Assembly: GCA_964441505.1 (NCBI GenBank)
Contig: CAYTUV010000008.1
Coordinates: forward strand, 62,001 to 126,000
DNA from: Fen-1258 sp964441505
GTDB taxonomy: Bacteria; Bacteroidota; Ignavibacteria; Ignavibacteriales; Melioribacteraceae
DNA: 64,000 nt
Direction of reading: 5' to 3'
In this document: piece by piece, positions 1 through 8,490 of the stretch
Layout: every line of letters begins with the position of its first letter
Numbering within the stretch: the stretch's first letter is position 1
Translations under genes and position numbers: made by a program
The notes under the pieces: model-generated
The model's database searches: none
What the model was told of the DNA's origin: nothing
What the model saw: the letters and a program-made list of their open reading frames with translations, nothing else

Positions 1-1357
1 AAATGACCATTGCAATCGAAAAATAAATTATCAATCCGGTAACATCAACTAACGTTGCGACGAATGGAGCGGAAGAAGTCGCCGGATCTAGTCCAATTTT
101 TTTTATAATTAACGGAAGCATTGAACCCATAAGTGTACCCCATAAAACAACTCCAACCAGTGAAATACTCACGGTGAGTCCGAGTCTAATCCACTGCTCG
201 TAAACATGCGAAGCAGCCTGCCAGATTGTTATTCTTAAAAGCCCAAGTAATGCTAGAATTATTCCCAATATTAAACCCGTAAAAATTTCTCTTTTAAAAA
301 CAAAGAACCAATCTTTTAGAGAAATTTCACGAAGAGCCAATGAACGGATTACTAATGTTGCGGCTTGTGATCCTGAATTACCACCGCTTGATATTATTAA
401 AGGAATAAATAGAGCAAGCTGAACAGCTCTTTGAATTTCACCTTCGTAATGGGACATTGCCGAAGCCGTAAGCAATTCACCGACAAATAGTACACTCAGC
501 CAGCCAGCCCGTTTTTTAATCATATTGAAAATTGAAATATCCGGATATGGTTCATCTAATGCTTCAACTGCGGCAATTTTTTGGATATCTTCTGTGGCTT
601 CTTCTTCTGCAATATCTAAAACGTCATCTACTGTAATAATTCCGACAAGAACACCGCTTGAATCAGTGACAGGCAGGGCTGTTCTATCATATTTTTTAAA
701 TACATCAACTGCGGTTTCCTGATCATCATTTACTTTTAATGAAACAAAATTGTAATCCATTAACTCATTCACTCTATCTTCCAGCGGCGACAGGAGAAAT
801 TCGCGAATATTGATATCATCAATCAAAATACCTTTATCGTTGACGATGTAAACAACGTTTAACGTTTCGCTGTTTTTTCCATGTTCACGGATATAAGTAA
901 GTGTGTCCTGCACTGTCCAATTTTGATAAGCCGCAATGTAATCCGGTGTCATTAAACGACCGATACTATTTTCCGGATAACCTAAAAGCTGCTGAGATAT
1001 TTTTCTCTGCTCAGGCGAGAGATATGTCAGCATCTGTTTTACAACATTCGGAGGTACTTCTTCAAACAAAGCTGTTCTATCATCATCTGCCATTTCATTA
1101 AGTATAGCAGCAACATCTTCTTTACCCAAAAGCTGAATCAAACTTAATTGTGTATCAACATCAAAATATTCGAATACGTCAGCCGCTAAATCTCTTGGAA
1201 GGAGACGAAAGAAAATTGCTTGCTCATTTTCCGGCAGTGCAAGGAATAGATCGGCAATATCAATTGGGGTCCAATCTATTAGTATCTCTTTTAGATCAGT
1301 AAACTGTCTATTTTGGATTAAATCCATGATTTCGGGTTTGAGTAGCTGTGAAAGCAT
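1..1357 (-). CDS. mgtE: Magnesium transporter MgtE (C-terminus beyond window edge)
   Basis: Read directly on the minus strand: 452 codons from the ATG at 1355-1357 remain open to the left edge, so only the last few residues are missing. Domain order is that of MgtE: an N-terminal helical superhelix (about residues 1-130), a CBS pair (about 135-260, including FVSLKVNDDQETAVDVF and ALPVTDSSGVLVGIITVDD), then a five-helix membrane domain. The family motifs SGGNSGSQAATL (about 320-332) and GLDPATSSAPFVATLVDV (about 415-433) are present; the latter lines the Mg2+ pore. The protein is an inner-membrane Mg2+ channel/transporter gated by cytosolic Mg2+ bound to the N and CBS domains (family knowledge). 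A good GGAGG lies about six bases before the ATG. No partner gene is visible. Confidence 0.96.
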   Translation of the reverse strand, partial: MLSQLLKPEIMDLIQNRQFTDLKEILIDWTPIDIADLFLALPENEQAIFFRLLPRDLAADVFEYFDVDTQLSLIQLLGKEDVAAILNEMADDDRTALFEEVPPNVVKQMLTYLSPEQRKISQQLLGYPENSIGRLMTPDYIAAYQNWTVQDTLTYIREHGKNSETLNVVYIVNDKGILIDDINIREFLLSPLEDRVNELMDYNFVSLKVNDDQETAVDVFKKYDRTALPVTDSSGVLVGIITVDDVLDIAEEEATEDIQKIAAVEALDEPYPDISIFNMIKKRAGWLSVLFVGELLTASAMSHYEGEIQRAVQLALFIPLIISSGGNSGSQAATLVIRSLALREISLKDWFFVFKREIFTGLILGIILALLGLLRITIWQAASHVYEQWIRLGLTVSISLVGVVLWGTLMGSMLPLIIKKIGLDPATSSAPFVATLVDVTGLIIYFSIAMVI

Positions 1358-1531
1358 ACCAACCTCCGGTAAATGAAGAGTTGAGAATAATAATTTCGAA
1401 TTTCGCATTCGCAATCTAAAACAGATTAGTTAAATATCCGACTGGAAATTGGAGAAAGTATGATTAATTTTTCTCTGGAATTTAACATTTAGTGTACAAA
1501 ACCTGGCGAAATCAGGGGGTCAGGAAACAAG

Positions 1532-1566
1532 AAAAGCTGTTACCCATAAACTGAGCAACAGCTTTT
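1532..1566 (-). terminator. Probable rho-independent terminator after the lectin-like gene
   Basis: Ten-base perfect arms AAAAGCTGTT (1532-1541) and AACAGCTTTT (1557-1566) with a 15-base loop, 20 bases beyond the stop of the minus-strand gene ending at 1587. The arm itself supplies the T-run when read leftward. It lies between the lectin-like gene and mgtE, so mgtE probably has its own promoter in 1358-1531. Confidence 0.7.
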
Positions 1567-1586
1567 AAATAAAAATGATTTGAGAA

Positions 1587-1946
1587 TTATTCTTCTGTAT
1601 GAGCGAGCCAGAATCCACCAATCGAGTTAAGTTGAGTATCACCCCAAACTTCTGCTAAAAGAACAAAGCCGTCTCTTGAGACACCGGTTGCTCTGATGTT
1701 GTATCGAACTTGTGTTGCTCTTTCAGCATCAATCAACGAAGGCATAATTACAACTTTTGGCTTTTTTTCAAAAGGTTTTGTAAATGTAATTTCGTATTCA
1801 ACCAATCTTTTACCTTGGTTTGCATGAAGAGTGTAATTGGGACTGTCTTTGGAATAATAATAATTCCCGCTTTGGACCACGGATTGAGCATAAGAATTTG
1901 CACAAACGAATAACATTACTGTGATAACCAATAATAATTTCTTCAT
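1587..1946 (-). CDS. Secreted H-type lectin-like protein
   Basis: A 119-residue product. The start chosen is the ATG at 1944-1946, because GAGGAG lies seven bases upstream and the product then begins with a clean signal peptide (MKKLLLVITVMLFVCANSYAQ). Longer readings to 2021 add a hydrophilic leader with no ribosome site. After the signal peptide the sequence follows the H-type lectin pattern: a beta-rich stretch EITFTKPFEKKPKVVIMPSL, then NIRATGVSRDGFVLLAEVWGDTQLN and a closing GFWLA. That fold binds sugars in snail agglutinins and related bacterial proteins (family knowledge). It is probably exported across the inner membrane, but where it ends up and what it binds cannot be read here. It sits beside nucleotide-sugar genes but has its own terminator. 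The lectin assignment is moderate. Confidence 0.65.
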   Translation of the reverse strand: MKKLLLVITVMLFVCANSYAQSVVQSGNYYYSKDSPNYTLHANQGKRLVEYEITFTKPFEKKPKVVIMPSLIDAERATQVRYNIRATGVSRDGFVLLAEVWGDTQLNSIGGFWLAHTEE

Positions 1947-2046
1947 TGTATTTCTCCTCATTATTTGATTGATGTGCTTAATCCCGATATTTCTATTTAT
2001 AAAATCAGAATTAACTGGCAAATTGTCAATTAAAGAAATCGAAAAA

Positions 2047-2961
2047 TTATAATAAGAGTTCTTTCTTCATCAATCCAAAAGTTGTATCAATAGTGTGTGG
2101 TTTATAGCCAAGTTCAGTTTCAGCCTTGAGTATTATAAGCCCCGATTTCAAAGGGCGATGTGCGGTCTGATTCAGGTCTTTTGTGAGGATGGGTAAAATT
2201 AATTTTTTGTCCAGATTAAAATATTCGGCTATCCTGAGAGTGAAATCAAATCTGGACAACATCTCAATACCACCGATATTATAGATTCCTTCCTTCTTAA
2301 ATTCAATTACTTTGTTAATGGCGGCCACAATATCATCAATATATGTAGGATTCCCGATCTGATCTGTGACAATCTTTATTGTTTCACCAGTACGTAAAGA
2401 ATTGATTACCCATTTCACAAAATCGGGCCGTCCATACTTGGCTGGCCCATATAATACGTTTGTCCTCACTATCGAGAATCGAACGCCGCTGGTTCTAATG
2501 GAATTTTCGCTGGCAAGTTTTGTCCTTCCATAATAACCAATCGGAAGTGGTTTATCCTCTTCCGAATATGGCCCGTTCTTGCCGTCGAAAATATAATCTG
2601 TCGATATGTGAATCAATTGTGCGTCTATGGTCCAGGCGTAAAGAGAGATATTTTCAACTCCGTTGACATTAATTTTCCATGCTGTTTCTTTTTCGGTTTC
2701 TGATTTATCGACATTAGTAAAAGCCGCAGTGTTTATTATAACATCGGGAAAGAAATCAAGAATCAGTTCTTTAACTTTGCTTTTTTGTGTGATATCCAGT
2801 TGTTTGTAATTAATTCCGGGAATTAGTGAGGAGTTCTCAACAGAAGCACACATCAGCTCAACTTTGTCGTTTGATCCATAAGAATAAGCAAGCCGCTGCC
2901 CAAGCATTCCATTGGAGCCAATAATTAAAATTCTTCTTTTTATTATATCGCTGCTAATCAT
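2047..2961 (-). CDS. rmlD: dTDP-4-dehydrorhamnose reductase (RmlD-like)
   Basis: A 304-residue short-chain dehydrogenase/reductase of the RmlD family, which makes dTDP-L-rhamnose, the last step of that pathway, in the cytoplasm. Visible motifs: nucleotide-binding GSNGMLGQ (about 14-21), NTAAFTNVDKSE, STDYIFDG, and the catalytic YGRTK (Tyr-xxx-Lys). Length is normal for the family. It overlaps the upstream sugar kinase by 8 bp, so the two are co-translated. rfbC (6491-7039) lies nearby but rmlA and rmlB are not in the window, so dTDP-glucose and its 4,6-dehydratase must be encoded elsewhere. A related sugar reductase is possible; the motif set makes RmlD the best call. Confidence 0.87.
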   Translation of the reverse strand: MISSDIIKRRILIIGSNGMLGQRLAYSYGSNDKVELMCASVENSSLIPGINYKQLDITQKSKVKELILDFFPDVIINTAAFTNVDKSETEKETAWKINVNGVENISLYAWTIDAQLIHISTDYIFDGKNGPYSEEDKPLPIGYYGRTKLASENSIRTSGVRFSIVRTNVLYGPAKYGRPDFVKWVINSLRTGETIKIVTDQIGNPTYIDDIVAAINKVIEFKKEGIYNIGGIEMLSRFDFTLRIAEYFNLDKKLILPILTKDLNQTAHRPLKSGLIILKAETELGYKPHTIDTTFGLMKKELLL

Positions 2962-3829
2962 TCAACTCTAAAAATGTTTGTGATGTAATATTCTTTATTG
3001 ATGCTGCCAAAGCTCCTGCTTTGTTTGCAAGTCTTATCGATTCGTAAACATCTCGTGAAGAAATATAGGAATAAAAGAATACCGCCCCAAAGATATCGCC
3101 GCACCCGACCTTATTCACTGTATTTATTTTTACAGCGTCAATAAAAAATGATTTAATCTCTCCGCCTGAATTAAAAAAGAGATGCGCACCCATATTACCT
3201 TTCGTAATAATTACAATATTAACTCCAAGCGAGATAATTTCAGCCGCGCTATCATTTTCAGTTTTATTTTGAATTATCGTATTTAGTTCATTCTCATTGC
3301 ACTGCAAAATATCAATATTGGTTAACCATTCTTGTATGTATTGAATCGGACGGAATTCACGCTTCATGCCTTGACCAATACCACGCGAGAGAGTGTGAAC
3401 ATCAAAATAAATTGTACCGCTAAAATTTTTTCTTATCGTTTTGAGCTGATCAAGAGAAATATCGTAACCGGTTATCATGTTAATCAGAATTCCGTCGAAC
3501 TGCTGCAAGTAAATTATATTCTCTATAGAAAGTTGAGATGATAAATTTTTATAAGTCTCTTCCCTTTCTCCTTCTCCGAATGTTTTAAGTACCACTTCCG
3601 GCATCTCCTCAAGAATGTTGGCAAGTGTTAGATTTGCCCTCGAATACAATCTATCGAATAAATGGATAGTATTCTGATTCCAGCCAGTAAGGAGGAATAT
3701 TTCATCTTCGGGTTTTATTAATGAATTTATTCCGAGTAACGAATAAAAAATTCCTCCGGGCTGAGCGAGCTCATTTCCGGATTCGTCAAAATGAGCAATA
3801 ATCGAGTGACCAATCAGTAGAATTTTCAT
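2954..3829 (-). CDS. PfkB-family carbohydrate kinase
   Basis: A 291-residue ribokinase-like protein. It carries the N-terminal GHSIIAHFD...QPGGIFYSLLG region that binds substrate and the C-terminal ATP/anion-hole motif VNKVGCGDIFGAVFFYS, where the usual GAGD reads GCGD with the catalytic Asp kept. Its substrate cannot be told from sequence. It is the first gene of a two-gene unit with rmlD (8-bp overlap), so a role in making or salvaging an activated sugar is plausible but inferred. Its start lies about 100 bp from the divergent bshA start, with a dyad in the shared upstream region. Confidence 0.82.
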   Translation of the reverse strand: MKILLIGHSIIAHFDESGNELAQPGGIFYSLLGINSLIKPEDEIFLLTGWNQNTIHLFDRLYSRANLTLANILEEMPEVVLKTFGEGEREETYKNLSSQLSIENIIYLQQFDGILINMITGYDISLDQLKTIRKNFSGTIYFDVHTLSRGIGQGMKREFRPIQYIQEWLTNIDILQCNENELNTIIQNKTENDSAAEIISLGVNIVIITKGNMGAHLFFNSGGEIKSFFIDAVKINTVNKVGCGDIFGAVFFYSYISSRDVYESIRLANKAGALAASIKNITSQTFLELND

Positions 3830-3855
3830 TGAATTAAAAAAGACGTATTTTGAAC

Positions 3856-3882
3856 GTACTAAAAAAGGTTTTTGTTTAGTAC
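3856..3882. promoter_or_regulatory. Dyad in the divergent sugar-kinase/bshA promoter region
   Basis: GTACTAAA (3856-3863) and TTTAGTAC (3875-3882) are perfect inverted arms separated by 11 bp, placed between the two divergent starts (3829 and 3928). No T-run fits a terminator, so an operator for a dimeric regulator is the simplest reading. The regulator is unknown. Confidence 0.4.
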
Positions 3883-3927
3883 TAAGATAGTGAATTAAGA
3901 CCTTATCATAAAAAACAGAAAGACAAA

Positions 3928-5055
3928 ATGAAGATCGGAATTACATGTTATCCCACTTACGGTGGAAGCGGTGTTGTTGCCACAGAATTAGGTTTAGCTC
4001 TGGCCGCACTTGGGCATCAAGTGCATTTTATCAGTTATGCAATCCCTCATCGGCTGAACAAATTCTTTGAGAATGTTTATTTCCATGAAGTCGAACTGAG
4101 TACATACCCACTATTCGAGCACTCTCTTTATGATCTTTCGCTGACTAGTAAAATGTTAGAGGTATTTGAATATGAAGACCTTGATTTAATGCATGTCCAT
4201 TATGCAATTCCTCATGCGGTGAGTGCATACCTTGCTCAGCAGGTACTTCGCAAACAAAACAAAAATTTGAAATTCATTACAACCCTTCACGGCACAGACA
4301 TTACGCTTGTCGGTCTTGAACCATCATTTATGCCTCTGGTAAAATTCAGCATTGAAGAGAGCGACGGAGTGACTGCAGTTTCCCGTTTTTTAAAAGAAAA
4401 AACTCTTACCAACTACAATATTGAAAAAGAGATTGAAGTGATCTACAACTTTATCGATATTGAAAAATATAATCGTCAGGATAGTGAAATTTTTCGGAAA
4501 CATATTGCGCCCAATGGTGAAAAAGTTTTAGTACATACATCAAATTTCCGTCCTGTAAAAAGAGTTGTGGATACAATCCGGATTCTTGAAAAAGTAAAAA
4601 AGGAGATTCCGACAAAACTAGTTTTAGTTGGTGACGGCCCTGATAGATCAGAATGTGAGCATCTTGCACGCGATCTCGATCTACAAAAAGATGTAATATT
4701 CCTTGGCAAACAGGATGCGCTTGTAGAGATCTTAAGCGCAGCGGATTTATTCTTAATGCCGTCTCAATCAGAAAGTTTTGGTTTGTCCGCTCTTGAAGCA
4801 ATGGCATGCGGTGTGCCGGTGGTAAGCTCGTCAGTGGGCGGTCTTCCCGAATTGAATATTCACAACGAAACAGGTTACATTGCAGAGATTGGTGATATTG
4901 ACCGGATGGCGAAGTACGCAATTGAATTGCTGACTAATGAGAAGAGATATAAATCATTTTCTAAAAACTCCCGTGACCGTGCAGTAAAACATTTTGATAA
5001 GAATTCTATAGTACCAAAATACGTTCAGTATTACGAAAAGATTTTGAATTCATAG
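3928..5055 (+). CDS. bshA: N-acetyl-alpha-D-glucosaminyl L-malate synthase BshA (bacillithiol synthesis)
   Basis: A 375-residue GT4 glycosyltransferase. BshA joins GlcNAc from UDP-GlcNAc to L-malate, the first step to the thiol bacillithiol. The N-terminus MKIGITCYPTYGGSGVVATE and the following GHQVHFISYAIPHRL are characteristic of BshA, as is HVHYAIPHAVSAYLA. The donor site is seen in SNFRPVKR and in SESFGLSALEAMACGVPVV, with the GT4 E-x7-E pair. A bacilliredoxin in the suf operon (59225-59761) supports use of bacillithiol in this organism. bshB and bshC are not in the window. It is the only plus-strand gene in this part and its 3' gap holds a hairpin repeat. Confidence 0.94.
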   Translation: MKIGITCYPTYGGSGVVATELGLALAALGHQVHFISYAIPHRLNKFFENVYFHEVELSTYPLFEHSLYDLSLTSKMLEVFEYEDLDLMHVHYAIPHAVSAYLAQQVLRKQNKNLKFITTLHGTDITLVGLEPSFMPLVKFSIEESDGVTAVSRFLKEKTLTNYNIEKEIEVIYNFIDIEKYNRQDSEIFRKHIAPNGEKVLVHTSNFRPVKRVVDTIRILEKVKKEIPTKLVLVGDGPDRSECEHLARDLDLQKDVIFLGKQDALVEILSAADLFLMPSQSESFGLSALEAMACGVPVVSSSVGGLPELNIHNETGYIAEIGDIDRMAKYAIELLTNEKRYKSFSKNSRDRAVKHFDKNSIVPKYVQYYEKILNS

Positions 5056-5071
5056 TTGCAAACATCATTTA

Positions 5072-5140
5072 TGCTCTTGATCTTGCTCATGATCATAATC
5101 TTGATCGTGTTTCAAGACTTGAACAAGAGCATGATCACGA
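5072..5140. repeat. Intergenic hairpin repeat, family E (GAGCATGATC type)
   Basis: The gap between the convergent bshA and ugd ends holds an imperfect inverted repeat: ATGCTCTTGATCTTGCTCAT on the left and AACAAGAGCATGATCACG on the right, with GATCATAATCTTGATCGTG between. Related sequence occurs at 10694-10713, 22453-22526 and 59147-59222. It may also work as a bidirectional terminator, though there is no T-run. Confidence 0.6.
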
Positions 5141-5144
5141 ACAA

Positions 5145-6473
5145 TTACAAACCTACCGGTCTCCTGCCAATGCTGTAATAAGTAAATCCTAGTTCGTCCA
5201 TCTTCTTTGTATCATAAATATTCCGTCCATCAAAGATAATCGGCTGCTTCAATTGCGATTTTATACGATCATAATCCGGATTACGGAATTCGTTCCACTC
5301 AGTCAAAGTCAAAAGCGCGTCCGCACTTTTAAGAGCCTCATACTGATCTTGTGAATATTCAATCAAATCATCGAGATAAAATTTAGAATTTTCCATTGCG
5401 GCAGGATCGTAGGCAGTAACTTTAGCACCTAGGCGGACCAATTCTTTAATGATTACGATGGATGGTGCTTCGCGCATGTCATCTGTGTTCGGTTTGAAAG
5501 CCAGACCCCAGACAGCAAATTTTTTACTTTTTATATCACTGTTAAAATGCTTCAATATTTTTTTCACAAGTTTCAGTTTCTGAAGCTTATTCACCTCATC
5601 AACAACTTTCAATAAACGAATAGGAGAGTTATGCTCTTCCGATGTTTTAATTAAAGCGTTCACATCTTTAGGAAAGCAGGATCCGCCGTAACCAATACCG
5701 GGGAATAAAAATCTCTTTCCGATTCGTGTATCGGCTCCAATCCCTTTCCGTACCAGATCTACATTAGCTCCAACAGATTCACAAAAATTGGCAAGTTCAT
5801 TCATGTAGGTAATTCTCATTGCCAGGTATGAATTTGCAGCGTATTTAGTTACCTCAGAACTTTCAGGGTTCATCTCCAGTATCGGATTACCCTGACGCAC
5901 AAACGGTTCATACAACGAATTCATTTTTTCAAAAACTTCTTTCGTCCGGGCGCCAACAATAATCCGGTCCGGCTTCATAAAATCATCAACGGCAAATCCT
6001 TCCCGCAAAAATTCGGGATTTGAGACAACTTCAAAATTCTCGACACCGCATTTTTCAAGTATTTCTGTCACAAGCGAAGAGGTCCCCACAGGAACAGTGC
6101 TCTTGTTAACGATAATCTTAAAATCCTTTGTCCCGGAAGCTTTCAAAATATTTCCGATCTGTTCGGATACGCCAAAAACATACTTCAGATCTGCAGAACC
6201 ATCTTCATCTTGCGGAGTAGGAAGGCAAAGAAATATCATTTCACTTTCCAGAACTGCTTTTTTCAGATCATCTGTAAAAGTGAGTCTTTTCTTTTCAATA
6301 TTTCTATTGAAGAGAATTTCCAATCCCGGTTCATAGATTGGGACAATTCCTTCCTTCAGCAGCTTTAGTTTTTTCTGATCGTTATCAACACAAATGACTT
6401 GATTACCCATTTCAGCAAAGCATGTGCCGCTGACAAGTCCGACATAACCGGTTCCAATTACAGAAAGATTCAT
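5145..6473 (-). CDS. ugd: UDP-glucose 6-dehydrogenase
   Basis: A 442-residue enzyme that oxidises UDP-glucose to UDP-glucuronate using two NAD+, feeding capsule or exopolysaccharide synthesis. The start chosen is the ATG at 6471-6473, where the Rossmann motif MNLSVIGTGYVGLVSG begins and GAAGGA lies upstream; a longer frame to 6575 runs over the end of rfbC and adds a basic non-family leader. The catalytic cysteine is in FPGIGYGGSCFPKD (about residue 260), and CDP-like C-terminal motifs KFAVWGLAFKPNTDDMREAPS are intact. Seventeen bases separate it from rfbC upstream, so galE-rfbC-ugd form one operon. Confidence 0.95.
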   Translation of the reverse strand: MNLSVIGTGYVGLVSGTCFAEMGNQVICVDNDQKKLKLLKEGIVPIYEPGLEILFNRNIEKKRLTFTDDLKKAVLESEMIFLCLPTPQDEDGSADLKYVFGVSEQIGNILKASGTKDFKIIVNKSTVPVGTSSLVTEILEKCGVENFEVVSNPEFLREGFAVDDFMKPDRIIVGARTKEVFEKMNSLYEPFVRQGNPILEMNPESSEVTKYAANSYLAMRITYMNELANFCESVGANVDLVRKGIGADTRIGKRFLFPGIGYGGSCFPKDVNALIKTSEEHNSPIRLLKVVDEVNKLQKLKLVKKILKHFNSDIKSKKFAVWGLAFKPNTDDMREAPSIVIIKELVRLGAKVTAYDPAAMENSKFYLDDLIEYSQDQYEALKSADALLTLTEWNEFRNPDYDRIKSQLKQPIIFDGRNIYDTKKMDELGFTYYSIGRRPVGL

Positions 6474-6490
6474 TTTGGTCCTTCGTTTTT

Positions 6491-7039
6491 TTAATAAAGA
6501 AAATCTTTTTCTATTTCTTTGAATGGTCTTGCTTGTAAATCTTTTTGAGAGACAATTGGATTGGAAATTTTCCAATCAATATTCAGATCCGGATCGTTAA
6601 AACGAATTGCCCGCTCGCTTTGTTTATTATAAAGTGATGTGCATTTGTAACTGAAAATTGCTACATCGGAAAGCACTGAAAAGCCATGAGCAAATCCGGG
6701 TGGAATCCACAATTGGTTTTTCGCTTCCTCATTTAATTCTACTGAATAATATTTTCCAAATGTTGGTGAACCAAACCTGATGTCAACTGCAACATCCAGA
6801 ACTTTACCAACCACGACACTGCATAATTTCCCCTGAGCATCTTCTCCGATCTGATAGTGTAAACCCCGCAAAGTGCATTTGACAGATTTGGAAATATTAT
6901 CCTGAATAAAAACCGGATTAATTCCACCATCGACAAATTTCTTTTTGTTGAACGATTCGAAAAAGTAACCACGGTCGTCATGAAATGTATCGGGTGTTAC
7001 CAAGATCAGGCCATCAATAAAAGTTTTTTCGAAATTCAT
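6491..7039 (-). CDS. rfbC: dTDP-4-dehydrorhamnose 3,5-epimerase
   Basis: A 182-residue cupin-fold epimerase (RmlC), third enzyme of dTDP-L-rhamnose synthesis. Seen: FHDDRGYFFESFNKKKF near the N-terminus, the catalytic His in CTLRGLHYQ (about residue 63), the GKVLDVAVDIRFGSPTFGKY strand pair, and WIPPGFAHGFSVLSD. Length is typical. It lies 8 bp downstream of galE and 17 bp upstream of ugd. Together with rmlD (2047-2961) it suggests rhamnose-containing surface glycans. Confidence 0.94.
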   Translation of the reverse strand: MNFEKTFIDGLILVTPDTFHDDRGYFFESFNKKKFVDGGINPVFIQDNISKSVKCTLRGLHYQIGEDAQGKLCSVVVGKVLDVAVDIRFGSPTFGKYYSVELNEEAKNQLWIPPGFAHGFSVLSDVAIFSYKCTSLYNKQSERAIRFNDPDLNIDWKISNPIVSQKDLQARPFKEIEKDFLY

Positions 7040-7047
7040 TCGTTACC

Positions 7048-8022
7048 TCAGTACTTTGGATTCTGATGCCAGCGCCATGCAGATTGAAGAATATCATCAA
7101 TAGAATATTCCGGAGACCATTTAAGAACCTCGCACGCCTTCTTATTATCTGCCACAAGCACCGCAGGATCACCTGCACGTCTGCCGGTTATCTCGAATGG
7201 TATCCCTTTCTGTGTAATTTTTCTGGCTTTCTCAATTATCTCAAGAACAGAATTTCCTTTTCCAGTCCCAAGATTAATTACAGTCGACTGTTTACCCTCA
7301 TTTAAGTATTCTATCGCTTTCAAGTGAGCACTTGCAAGATCATCAACGTGAATATAATCGCGGATGCATGTTCCGTCGATTGTGTCGTAATCATTTCCAA
7401 AGACAGATACTTTCTTTCTTTTTCCAAGAGCAGTTTCCAGAATAATGGGAATAAGGTGCGGTTCCGGATTATGACTTTCTCCGATTATACCTTCCAGTTG
7501 CGCACCGGCTGCATTAAAATAGCGTAACGCAACATGTTTCATTCCTGAAGACAATTCAAAATCTTTCAGCATCATTTCAATCATCAATTTTGTATTCGCA
7601 TATGGATTAATCGGATTTGAGGTTTGTTCTTCTGTGATCGGAATTTTAACAGGATTTCCATAAATAGAGCAGGTTGATGAGAAGATAAATTTCTTAATCC
7701 CATTGTCCGCACAGAGACGAATCAGATTTAGACTGCCAACTACATTGTTCTGATAATAAAGTCCGGGATTCTCAACTGATTCATTGACGTAGGCAAATGC
7801 CGCAAAATGAACAACGGCTGAAGGCTGATGGGTTTGGATAGAATATAATAGTGCATCTGAATCTAACAAATCAACATCTTCAAATATTACATTTGCAGGA
7901 ATTGCCTCTTTATGTCCCCGTGAAAGGTTATCAAGTACAATCGGCTCGTGTTCGTTCTCAACAAGAAACCTTACAAAGTGTGAACCGATATAACCGGCGC
8001 CGCCGGTAACTAATACTTTCAA
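7048..8022 (-). CDS. galE: UDP-glucose 4-epimerase
   Basis: A 324-residue extended SDR that interconverts UDP-glucose and UDP-galactose with bound NAD+. Motifs: TGGAGYIGSHFVRF at the N-terminus, VHFAAFAYVNESVENP, the catalytic Ser/Thr in SSTCSIYG, the YANTK (Tyr-xxx-Lys) pair, and ALRYFNAAGA typical of GalE. First gene of galE-rfbC-ugd. The 139-bp gap to the divergent gene at 8162 must hold promoters for both directions; I see no clear consensus there. Confidence 0.94.
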   Translation of the reverse strand: MKVLVTGGAGYIGSHFVRFLVENEHEPIVLDNLSRGHKEAIPANVIFEDVDLLDSDALLYSIQTHQPSAVVHFAAFAYVNESVENPGLYYQNNVVGSLNLIRLCADNGIKKFIFSSTCSIYGNPVKIPITEEQTSNPINPYANTKLMIEMMLKDFELSSGMKHVALRYFNAAGAQLEGIIGESHNPEPHLIPIILETALGKRKKVSVFGNDYDTIDGTCIRDYIHVDDLASAHLKAIEYLNEGKQSTVINLGTGKGNSVLEIIEKARKITQKGIPFEITGRRAGDPAVLVADNKKACEVLKWSPEYSIDDILQSAWRWHQNPKY

Positions 8023-8161
8023 TCTTTCCTCGGTTAATTTTTCCGATTCAAAAATACAAAAACTTTTTAATTAAGGATGATCGATTACAACTTATTATTA
8101 TCAAATTGCGGCTACGTTTTATTTGGATTAACTTGCAAATAACAATTTTGATGAGGTATCA

Positions 8162-8485
8162 ATGTCCACTCTGCCAAAGCGCTTTGAAAGATTTTTAAAG
8201 GATTATCCCGATATAGCGGTTGCTTATGAAACACTCGGAGATGCGATTCACAGAGAAGGATCGCTAACCGAAAAAGAACGCGTGCTGGTTAAATTAGCCA
8301 TTTCTGCCGGAGCTAATATGGAGGGCGCTGTTCATGCACAGGTTAGAAAGGCTCTCAAAGCCAAATTAACAAAAAAAGAAATTCGCCAGGTCGCCTTACT
8401 CTCAATTCCAACAATCGGATTCCCTGCATCCATGGCAGTAATGAGCTGGATGGATGATATACTAGATAAGAAAAAAGGAAAGTAA
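8162..8485 (+). CDS. Carboxymuconolactone decarboxylase/AhpD-fold protein without the CxxC
   Basis: A 107-residue all-helical protein of the CMD family. The fold signature SLTEKERVLVKLAISAGANMEGAVHAQVRKALKAKLTKKEIRQVALLS is clear, but the peroxidatic C-x2-C-x3-H seen in AhpD is replaced by MEGAVH, and the protein has no cysteine at all. It therefore cannot be an AhpD-type thiol reductant; other CMD members act as decarboxylases or have unknown roles. Five bases separate it from the membrane-protein gene downstream, so it heads a three-gene plus-strand operon. Confidence 0.8.
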   Translation: MSTLPKRFERFLKDYPDIAVAYETLGDAIHREGSLTEKERVLVKLAISAGANMEGAVHAQVRKALKAKLTKKEIRQVALLSIPTIGFPASMAVMSWMDDILDKKKGK

Positions 8486-8490
8486 TTATA

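Noticed and set aside
1947..2021. Longer start of the lectin-like protein
   Set aside because: Adds 25 hydrophilic residues before a clear signal peptide and has no ribosome site.
4451..4921. A 156-residue minus-strand reading frame within bshA
   Set aside because: Antisense shadow of a well-conserved gene, with no family features.
6474..6575. N-terminal extension of UDP-glucose dehydrogenase
   Set aside because: It overlaps rfbC, is basic and unlike the family, and a good ribosome site precedes the ATG at 6473.
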